17,297 bases of DNA from an uncultured Pseudomonadota bacterium (lineage in GTDB: Bacteria > Pseudomonadota > Alphaproteobacteria > Rs-D84): positions 1-17,297 of the forward strand of contig CAMVAB010000014.1 of the NCBI GenBank assembly GCA_947165335.1, written 5' to 3'. Made by a program: the position numbers and the translations under genes. Of the stretch, positions 6,810-13,895 are shown piece by piece (positions within the stretch are counted from its first letter, which is position 1; each line of letters starts with the position of its first letter). Below the pieces are notes generated by a model that was given only the letters and a program-made list of their open reading frames with translations, was not told the DNA's origin and searched no databases.

Positions 6810-7262
6810 TTATTTTTGATTTTGTCTAAGTTTTATCACTTGTTCCCATAATTTTGCTTTTTCCTCTTTTGAGTCAGGTGTATATAACGACACATATTTC
6901 TGTTCGATTTTTGTCATTTCGCATACTAATTTATTTTTGTCGCTACATGTAGCATAATTGACACGTAAAACCTCTTGTCCTTCTCTGCTAATTATATGAG
7001 AATAATGAAAGTTCATCATAATCCCATTTTTTTCAAATATATCTTTGGCAATATTTATATCTGATTCCAGTTGTGGAACGTAATAAGCATACAAATCAAA
7101 TATATGGAAAAATATATGTTTTTTAGTCACGACAGGAGAACACATTCTGCACATAACAGCCAACAACGCAACATCCGAATCAGATATTGTTTGAACATGT
7201 GAAAACACAGGTTTTTCCAATCTGCTTTTTATTTCTGCTTTTAAATTTTTAAAAAATTTCAT
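6810..7262 (-). CDS. Hypothetical protein, 150 aa
   Basis: I do not recognise this protein. It has 150 residues, no signal peptide and no convincing membrane helix. It begins with a Lys-rich amphipathic helix (1-20), includes a CRMC pair (C38 and C41), an aromatic stretch rich in Phe, His and Tyr around 50-63, a probable beta hairpin near residues 84-107, and a charged helical C-terminus. The ATG at 7262 is preceded by AAAGG at 7 bases, and the gene has the best promoter in the window. It is isolated by its own promoter and terminator, so it is a monocistronic unit between the secreted hydrolase and the large surface protein. Confidence 0.8.
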   Translation of the reverse strand: MKFFKNLKAEIKSRLEKPVFSHVQTISDSDVALLAVMCRMCSPVVTKKHIFFHIFDLYAYYVPQLESDINIAKDIFEKNGIMMNFHYSHIISREGQEVLRVNYATCSDKNKLVCEMTKIEQKYVSLYTPDSKEEKAKLWEQVIKLRQNQK

Positions 7263-7291
7263 AACAAAACCTTTGCTGTGATACGTGACAG

Positions 7292-7319
7292 ATTATAGAC
7301 AAAAACAAAATGATGTCAA
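7292..7319 (-). promoter_or_regulatory. Consensus sigma70 promoter of the 6810-7262 gene
   Basis: The minus strand reads TTGACA (7319-7314), 16 bases, then TATAAT (7297-7292), a perfect match to both consensus hexamers. Transcription would start near 7285, leaving a leader of about 22 bases containing AAAGG. An imperfect palindrome, CTGTGATACGTGACAG (7276-7291), sits exactly at the expected start site. Confidence 0.85.
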
Positions 7320-7327
7320 TAAGATAA

Positions 7328-10300
7328 TTATATTCCAAGTCTATGATGGACTTTGAACATTAATATAGATTCATTTCCAAAAGCATCTGTATTATTCGGA
7401 TTAACACGATATATAAATCCAATACCAGCATCTGTGAATTCGCCAACAGACTGTTTATAGGATCCAGAAAATCTGAATTCACGTTTATCTGATGCCAAAT
7501 CTATATATTCAATGTGTGGATTGTTTGCTTCTACAACATATTTTCCTGCGTCTTCAACAACATTCAAATCTGCATATTCGTATCCCATTTTGCCGTTTAC
7601 TACTGCTAATGGCATTGCTGCAGTCAAACTTAAACCACCAACATCTAAACCAACAGAATACGCATCTGATTTAATATCAGACAACTTCGTTATTATGCCA
7701 CCATTTGTATCAGCATGTGTATTTGCAAATGTAGCACGTGCAAATAACTTAACTTTTTCAAAAGGTTTATATGTCGCTGTCGCATCAACATATTTTGTGT
7801 TTGCACCACCTAACGACAACAAACCATCACTGTAAGATCCCAGCAATGTATTCGTTTCATGCATATTACCAAATGATACCCCAAAACCAAACGATTCATT
7901 TTTATATTCTGAATTCAACGCAATACCGTTTGCAAACCCAAGACGCCCTGGTTCAAATTGAGATGTTATGACCGGATCATTTTCTAACAAATTTTCATCC
8001 GTTATTGTTCCAGAAAACGCACGTGTTCCGAATGCAAAATTACCAGTTTTATATTTTGCGCCAGTTGATACGGCATTTGAAACCAGCCCTAACAAACCAT
8101 TTGCACGACCATTAAATCTTGATTCATCGTCTGTTAAATGATGTTGATAACCGGCTTCTATATCATAATTTTCTGTATTTAATGCAACACGCAAATTATC
8201 AAGTCCGTTCATATTATCATTATATGCACGCGGTGATAATGCCATATCGAAAGAGATATTACCTATTTCGTTGTGGCGTTTATTTGTTGAATCAACATTG
8301 AAATCAGATAAAACATCGCCCATATAAAGCCCATGTTTATCATTAGCATCCAGCGCAAAAGTTTGGTTCCAAACACGTGGCAAAGATATACTGCCGTCTG
8401 CACTTTCAACAACATCAAAGAAAGACACTTTTATCGCCTGATTATTGTTTAACGAGAACACACTCGAAGCGCGCGATGAAGATGTGGTAGTGGTCGCATT
8501 GCGCCAATATGAATTACCGCTACTTGATACAATCGTGTCTGCAGACGAACCAAAATAATATATATTTGTATTTGGTCTTGTTGCACGTTCAAGATTTATC
8601 ATACCATAACCGAAAGCGTTTTTGAAACTTTCAAGATACTGTTCGTTACTTGCATCTAAATTAACAGGCAAAGAATATAAACCTTTTAAATAATATACCA
8701 AATCATGTTCGTTTTCTGTACCGTCTTTTGTTTTCCATGCCAAATTATTACTTGGGTCTGTTCCGAGATATGGACCATCAGCTGTCAAAGCCAAAAGCAA
8801 GAATATTTGTTTTGCATCCATGTAATCAAAAGCACTTTTAACCAACGCAATTGAACCAGCCATCGCCGCAGTTGCTTCCATATCATTATTACCAGGCGCG
8901 GCGAAACACCACGGATTCATTGCCCCACCGTTTCCAGTACCCGCCAATCCGCACATACGCGAAATATAACTGACATCATTTGAATCTTTCCAAGTAGCCA
9001 ATTCATATGTGCCTGCACTTGATGGATCAGTGTTATATTCATCTATAGAGATACCTTGTGTTCCTGTATTACCCGAAGGTTTAACTGCAACAACTGTCAT
9101 GAACAGATTTTGTAAATCGTTATAAACCACAGGCGCAACATTTTCAAAAGTCGCTTCTGATGGGATAATTTTGAAGTTCGCAGGATCTATAACATTTCTT
9201 CCTGCAGGGTTTACCAATATTTGATTTTGATAATTACTTAAATAATAGAACGCATTATATGCATCAAGCGATGGTGTGTTTATTGTCGCATCATCTGCTG
9301 TATTCAAATTATAATATGTATCTATTATTTGACCGAAAGTATTTCTTTTTAATGTGTCGGTATTTGCGGCATCTATCCATGCTTTTGCATCGCTGATTGT
9401 TGTATAATCCAATGCAGAAGATACGTCCGGCAAAGACAAATTAGCAACAACATTTACGGCATTTTCACCGGAATCTTGTAAACGCAACGCATTATCTATT
9501 GCTGCATAATTTTTGTAATCTGAAACTGTCAATTCTTGTTCCAAAGTTAATGCGTGTTCGCCGCCAACCGAATATTTTTGATTTATATTATTGCCTGCGC
9601 CAACATATAAATTATCACCTGTGAAATAACCGTTATAAACATTATCAGAAGAATCTGTCGCGACAAAAGAATTACCAGAAACAGAAGTTACTGTGATTGT
9701 TGTGCCATCTGCCAAAGTAAATGTGTCGTCCACATCCAATTCGTCCCCAGCAACGTTGTATGTTCCAGTAATACTGGATGATGTTGTATCAGTCCATGCC
9801 TTACCTGCACCTGTTTTATACACAGTTAATTGACCATTTGGAATAAATCCGTAAAAATCGCCTGTGGCACGACCACCCTCTTCCCAACCGGCGATTATTT
9901 TTGCCAATTTTGTATCTTCATCTGTTGCCATTCCAAACACAGTCCCAGTTCCCGATAAATCAAATGCTGTATTTTCAACCGCACCATCTACTGTTGCGCC
10001 GGACAAATTATGATATTTATGGGACATTTTTATAGATGCATCCACAGCATCACGACATGCCTGGGTTGGTGTTCCTGTGGCATTGGTACAAAGTGAAATC
10101 AAAGAATTCATTTTGCTTTCGTCAAACCAGTAAATTAAACCATCAATCGCACTGCCTGTTGCGTTTACACCAGTTCCAGAAATCATCGCAACATTGATAG
10201 GTTTTCCACCACCAGGTATTTTAGCAAAAGGATATTTGGAATTTGATAAATCGAAAACTTCTTTTGTTGTATCATTTCTTACCGTTGCCATTCCCAAATA

Positions 10301-10987
10301 CCCACGAACAAAAGCATTATATGCACGTGATGCCATCAAATAATTGAAAGTATTTTGCGATGTCGTGTCAGACATATATGTAAAATCTTGTGAATCTTCC
10401 CACACTGAAAAATCATCTGGACAGGTTGTCCCCGAACACGCAGGGCCATAAGGTAAATTCAATGAAAACAATTTATTTGGTTCGGTTGTAGAACCGCCGC
10501 CACCGCCCCCAGAATGAGAACCGCCACTTGATGAAGAACCATTGCTGCTTTTGCTATCAAAAGCATCTGTTAATAACGCGACACCGCCAATCACAGCGGC
10601 AACCCCCACAGCAGACAAAGCCAACACATGTGATGAAGATAGCCCACTAAAAAATCCGTATTCTTCACCAGATGCGGCAATTTTTGTTCTTTGTTTGTAT
10701 TGTTTAATTTGTCGATCACAATTTGATGCGTCTGCACCATACATTTGCAGAACCTGGATTGCGCGTTTATCATTATTCATAACCGCAGTACAAACCAGCG
10801 ACATCCCCGTAGAATCAACATAATTTATATCAGTTCCAGCATTTATTAAAATTTGAACTGTTTGTGTATCGCCACGACGCGCAGCAGATAATAATTTTGA
10901 AGCATTTTGAAATTCAGACGACGTGGCTGCGAAAGACACGCATGGCATCAATAACCATAAAAAGCCCAAAAATCTAATAAATTTCAT
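7328..10987 (-). CDS. Autotransporter-like surface protein with ankyrin repeats and a catalytically degenerate subtilase (S8) domain
   Basis: The 1219-residue product has a signal peptide (1-20, ending SFA-A), ankyrin-like repeats (about 26-90, with LLSAARRGDTQTVQILINAG and a second unit), a hydrophobic segment (119-140) and a Ser/Gly linker (145-166). A subtilase-like domain runs from about 215 to 805, with a beta-rich insertion at 407-466. The C-terminus (about 915-1219) is rich in alternating beta strands and ends FKVHHRLGI, as in outer-membrane barrels. Subtilase landmarks remain: I-N-V-A-M-I (264-269), G-F-I-P-N-G-Q-L (380-387), GNTG (639-642, oxyanion-type), W-C-F-A-A-P-G (693-699) and GYGMINLERAT (793-803). 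But the Asp site reads S-G-T-G, the His site M-A-T-D, and the Ser site E-A-T-A, so it is probably not a protease. AGAGAGAAG precedes the ATG. It is divergent from the cysteine-rich operon. Confidence 0.85.
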   Translation of the reverse strand: MKFIRFLGFLWLLMPCVSFAATSSEFQNASKLLSAARRGDTQTVQILINAGTDINYVDSTGMSLVCTAVMNNDKRAIQVLQMYGADASNCDRQIKQYKQRTKIAASGEEYGFFSGLSSSHVLALSAVGVAAVIGGVALLTDAFDSKSSNGSSSSGGSHSGGGGGGSTTEPNKLFSLNLPYGPACSGTTCPDDFSVWEDSQDFTYMSDTTSQNTFNYLMASRAYNAFVRGYLGMATVRNDTTKEVFDLSNSKYPFAKIPGGGKPINVAMISGTGVNATGSAIDGLIYWFDESKMNSLISLCTNATGTPTQACRDAVDASIKMSHKYHNLSGATVDGAVENTAFDLSGTGTVFGMATDEDTKLAKIIAGWEEGGRATGDFYGFIPNGQLTVYKTGAGKAWTDTTSSSITGTYNVAGDELDVDDTFTLADGTTITVTSVSGNSFVATDSSDNVYNGYFTGDNLYVGAGNNINQKYSVGGEHALTLEQELTVSDYKNYAAIDNALRLQDSGENAVNVVANLSLPDVSSALDYTTISDAKAWIDAANTDTLKRNTFGQIIDTYYNLNTADDATINTPSLDAYNAFYYLSNYQNQILVNPAGRNVIDPANFKIIPSEATFENVAPVVYNDLQNLFMTVVAVKPSGNTGTQGISIDEYNTDPSSAGTYELATWKDSNDVSYISRMCGLAGTGNGGAMNPWCFAAPGNNDMEATAAMAGSIALVKSAFDYMDAKQIFLLLALTADGPYLGTDPSNNLAWKTKDGTENEHDLVYYLKGLYSLPVNLDASNEQYLESFKNAFGYGMINLERATRPNTNIYYFGSSADTIVSSSGNSYWRNATTTTSSSRASSVFSLNNNQAIKVSFFDVVESADGSISLPRVWNQTFALDANDKHGLYMGDVLSDFNVDSTNKRHNEIGNISFDMALSPRAYNDNMNGLDNLRVALNTENYDIEAGYQHHLTDDESRFNGRANGLLGLVSNAVSTGAKYKTGNFAFGTRAFSGTITDENLLENDPVITSQFEPGRLGFANGIALNSEYKNESFGFGVSFGNMHETNTLLGSYSDGLLSLGGANTKYVDATATYKPFEKVKLFARATFANTHADTNGGIITKLSDIKSDAYSVGLDVGGLSLTAAMPLAVVNGKMGYEYADLNVVEDAGKYVVEANNPHIEYIDLASDKREFRFSGSYKQSVGEFTDAGIGFIYRVNPNNTDAFGNESILMFKVHHRLGI

Positions 10988-11121
10988 TAAAACTTCTCTC
11001 TTCTTTTGGAAAGTTTACCATAAAAACTTATTTCGTATCAAGATATTTTATTCACATATATATCTATTTTTTTTCTTTATTTAATTTTCAATTTTTGATA
11101 TAGTTTACCAGAAGGGAGAAA
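10988..11121. promoter_or_regulatory. Divergent AT-rich promoter region between the surface protein and the cysteine-rich operon
   Basis: This 134-base gap holds no gene. Leftward, TTGATA (11041-11036) and TAAACT (11017-11012) with an 18-base spacer form a candidate promoter. Rightward, TATAGT at 11099-11104 is a candidate -10 with a poor -35. The 9-base word AGTTTACCA occurs at 11012-11020 and again at 11102-11110, overlapping the predicted -10 of each promoter. A strong ribosome-binding site (GAAGGGAG, 11111-11118) precedes the rightward gene. Confidence 0.4.
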
Positions 11122-11985
11122 ATGAAAACACGCGCGTTATTTTTTTCTGTCGCTTTATTGTTTGCACCAACATTTGTGTATGGCGCATGTTCTGTGGCCA
11201 ATTTGACACGATGTCTAGATTCTGTGTGCGCTATAAATATCGGTTCAAATCCGGCGGCTCGTTGTCAATATTGCGGATCAAGCAATGCTGGTGAACCAAC
11301 AAAATCACAAACAATGAAAAGTATTACTGCGGGCGCATCTGCAAAATATACAATTTCTGACAAAGAATTAAAGAATGCACCGAAAGATCCCGGCGAACGT
11401 TATGTTTGGGGAACTAAATTGTGTTTAGAAAAAGTATCGGGATGCAACGCAGATGATGTAACTGATAATTATGATTCTTTGATTGAACAATCATGCACAG
11501 CTGCTGGAATATCTGCTGAAATGGAATCTTTGGCAAAAAAGGCAACGGTAAAGAAAACCAAAAATTCATGTTCAAATGAAGTCAGTTCATGTATTATCGC
11601 CGACAACCGTTGTCGTGGTGATTTCAAGGGCTGCGAATCGGATGCTGATTTTGATAAATATTTATCTGAATGCGGAATTGAAGCAACCGGGTGTGATGAA
11701 TTTTTAAGTGGCGTTCGTCAAACTTTATCTGAAACACGTAAAAATATGTTTGCTAATGCAAGTAAATTGGTTCAAAAAATCATCGCCGCATATCAGGATG
11801 CGCGCAAACAAAAACTCGCAACTGCCCAGGCATCTTGTAAAAACAACAAAGCAAAAACAGATTGTATAAATCGCGTTTGTGCAAACAACATGAAAAACAA
11901 ATGTGCGACTGGATCTAGTCATGAGAAAAAAGTTGCCGAAGAATTATGCAAATTCTATGACACTGCATGTGCAAAATTGAAATAG
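11122..11985 (+). CDS. Secreted cysteine-rich protein, 287 aa
   Basis: I do not recognise a named family. Residues 1-22 form a clear signal peptide (hydrophobic core 5-17, then FVYGA before C23). The mature part has 20 cysteines in about 265 residues, an even number that suits disulfide bonding outside the cytoplasm. Cysteines cluster in three places: C23/C31/C36/C48/C51, a central set from C150 (C-x6-C-x6-C-x6-C followed by two more), and a C-terminal set C239/C248/C253/C261. The spacing C-x(6-8)-C-[LIM]-x3-C recurs and is shared with the next gene. Between the last two clusters lies a charged helix (about 200-235). The GGGAG site and ATG are well placed. It is the first gene of a tight four-gene rightward set. 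Confidence 0.88.
   Translation: MKTRALFFSVALLFAPTFVYGACSVANLTRCLDSVCAINIGSNPAARCQYCGSSNAGEPTKSQTMKSITAGASAKYTISDKELKNAPKDPGERYVWGTKLCLEKVSGCNADDVTDNYDSLIEQSCTAAGISAEMESLAKKATVKKTKNSCSNEVSSCIIADNRCRGDFKGCESDADFDKYLSECGIEATGCDEFLSGVRQTLSETRKNMFANASKLVQKIIAAYQDARKQKLATAQASCKNNKAKTDCINRVCANNMKNKCATGSSHEKKVAEELCKFYDTACAKLK
11569..11634 (+). repeat. Cysteine module, copy in the first cysteine-rich gene
   Basis: Residues C150-C171 read C-x6-C-I-x5-C-x-G-D-F-x2-C and are followed by C-x4-6-C about 11 residues later. The layout matches the two modules of the next gene, with two extra residues between the second and third cysteine. Confidence 0.6.
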
Positions 11986-11993
11986 GAACACAG

Positions 11994-13892
11994 ATGATGA
12001 AAGCTAAAAAAATATTTTTTATGACATCTATGCCAATAATTGTGGCGATGTGTTCCATGTTTGCTATTTGTGATTATGCCGATGCGGCTGCACGCGTTGC
12101 TGTTCGTGGAAACACAACAACTGCACGTAAATCGGTCACAGAAAACATTAAAAAAGTAGAAACAACTGTCGAACAGGAAGTTGTCAAAGAAGAACCTGTT
12201 ATCATAAACAAATCATCACAATTTGATGTTGCTGTGAATGAAATTATGGACGCGGCAGATTCTGATAATTCGTTTGCTGCTGAAATTCGTAAACAACGTG
12301 CTGCAATTGCTGCTGCTGAATCCAAAAAAGCAGCCGAAGATTCTTTGAACAATGCTATACGCAGCGGTTCAAACACATGCGACATTGATTTGCGTAAATG
12401 TATGATTGCGACATGTGGGAATGATTTCACAAAATGCGCTTTGGATGGTGATACAGATTTTGGTGAAAAATTAAATAAATGTAAACGCGACACGACATGT
12501 TCTGGGAACGAATTTTCTTTGTTTTCCAAAGAAATCAAAGATGATCGTGATATGAATATGCGTCTTGCATCGTTCAGCAATGTTATAAATTGTGGCAACC
12601 AATACAACGCATGCATTATGAACGAATGTGGCACAACATATAATAAATGTCTGGGCAAAGCGAACGCTGATGCTGCAATTGAAAAATGTAAAACAATTGC
12701 GACAGAATGCGCTGAATCAGATTCCGGATTGGTGGCACGTTTTGGAACAGCCATCGGTTTATTACGCGACAGTGCGGAAAGCGAAATCGTGAACGACGAA
12801 AAGAAACTTTATGATTTGCGTGATTCTATGCGCAAAGCATGCACAACATTGGGCGCCGCATTTGACGAACGCAGTTTTGATTGTGTTTACACTGTTAACT
12901 TCTTTGCTGGCGATAACCAGGACACACCGACTGCATCGCGCAAGGCCTATGCCGGCGACACATTTACATGTATGCAGGAATGGTTTGGTGTAAACGCAAC
13001 AACGTTCAAAGAAAACGCATATCGTGAAACACGTTCACAAACGGCGGCATCTTCGGCAATGTTGGGGTCTGGATTGGGAACAGCGGCTGGTTTAATAACA
13101 TCCGGCGCGATTAATCGTGCACTTGACACACAAAAGGCAAAGAAAGAATTAGACAAAGAAACATGTAAACAAAAACAAAACGGCACATGGACAGCCGGGG
13201 CATGTTATTGTAATGGCGTGATGATGTTGAAAAACGATATGTGCGACGGTAAAAAAATACAACGTGGTGCATTGAAAGACGAAGACAAAACACAACTAAC
13301 AGATGCCGATTGTAATGGCGGAAAGGCCAAAGCTGGATCGTGTTGGTGCGGTGCCGTTATCATGACCAAGCATTCAACATGTGATAACGGAAAAATCACA
13401 TATAGAACCAAAGATGGCGGTGCAAAGGACACAAATGCAGGTGGCACAGATAATGTAGAACCAGAATCTACTAACGCGGTTCCTAATAATAAACAACAAA
13501 AAAAAGCCGACACACAAATAAACAAGGAAATAGCCAAAATGAAAGCGATGGTTGGTACTATAAAAATCGGAACCACATTTGGTATAGGGAACCAATCAAA
13601 TGCTTTTCTTAGTGCGAGTCAAAGTGTGAAAAACGAATATTATACAATTCGACAAAAGTTGACTAATGAATGTAAAAAAATTACAGGTGCAACCATAGAA
13701 TCAAATGCCGCAAAATATGATGTAAAATGTATATGTGATAATAAATCATATGATACGGTCGGCGATAAATGTGTAAAAAATAAAGACAAGAATTTTAGTC
13801 AAGCACGATCAAAAGGTGATAATTATGGTACCAATAATGCAGACGATTTTGATGTGGTATCTTCCGTTTTAAATAATATAAAACCAAAATAA
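11994..13892 (+). CDS. Secreted cysteine-rich repeat protein, 632 aa
   Basis: No named family is recognised. The signal peptide is long (residues 1-32, core IIVAMCSMFAI, ending DYADAA). A Val/Glu/Lys-rich and coiled-coil-like stretch follows (about 45-125). Two related cysteine modules start at C129 and C200, each C-x6-C-[MI]-x3-C-G-x2-[FY]-x-K-C with two or three further cysteines. A Gly/Ala-rich hydrophobic segment lies near 352-375. Two C-x-C modules start at C391 and C440, then a charged, low-complexity linker, and a C-terminal unit (NECKKITGATIE...CIC) resembling repeats in the next protein. The start at 11994 is chosen because AGGA lies 6 bases before it; an in-frame ATG at 11967 would overlap the previous gene and put residues ahead of the signal peptide. 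It begins 8 bases after the previous stop. Confidence 0.88.
   Translation: MMKAKKIFFMTSMPIIVAMCSMFAICDYADAAARVAVRGNTTTARKSVTENIKKVETTVEQEVVKEEPVIINKSSQFDVAVNEIMDAADSDNSFAAEIRKQRAAIAAAESKKAAEDSLNNAIRSGSNTCDIDLRKCMIATCGNDFTKCALDGDTDFGEKLNKCKRDTTCSGNEFSLFSKEIKDDRDMNMRLASFSNVINCGNQYNACIMNECGTTYNKCLGKANADAAIEKCKTIATECAESDSGLVARFGTAIGLLRDSAESEIVNDEKKLYDLRDSMRKACTTLGAAFDERSFDCVYTVNFFAGDNQDTPTASRKAYAGDTFTCMQEWFGVNATTFKENAYRETRSQTAASSAMLGSGLGTAAGLITSGAINRALDTQKAKKELDKETCKQKQNGTWTAGACYCNGVMMLKNDMCDGKKIQRGALKDEDKTQLTDADCNGGKAKAGSCWCGAVIMTKHSTCDNGKITYRTKDGGAKDTNAGGTDNVEPESTNAVPNNKQQKKADTQINKEIAKMKAMVGTIKIGTTFGIGNQSNAFLSASQSVKNEYYTIRQKLTNECKKITGATIESNAAKYDVKCICDNKSYDTVGDKCVKNKDKNFSQARSKGDNYGTNNADDFDVVSSVLNNIKPK
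12378..12437 (+). repeat. Cysteine module 1 (C-x6-C-x4-C-x6-C)
   Basis: Residues 129-148 have cysteines at exact 6-4-6 spacing with G-N-D-F-x-K before the last one. A lysine- and cysteine-containing tail follows to about residue 165. The unit is paralogous to the copy at 12591. Confidence 0.75.
12591..12650 (+). repeat. Cysteine module 2 (C-x6-C-x4-C-x6-C)
   Basis: Residues 200-219 repeat the 6-4-6 cysteine spacing with G-T-T-Y-x-K before the last cysteine, 71 residues after module 1. This suggests internal duplication in the protein. Confidence 0.75.
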
Positions 13893-13895
13893 CAA

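Noticed and set aside
12074..12754. Long leftward open frame of 226 codons
   Set aside because: It is antisense to the cysteine-rich gene, has no ribosome-binding site or recognisable domain, and its Ser/Leu/Phe-rich composition is what the reverse of a Lys/Glu/Ala-rich gene gives.
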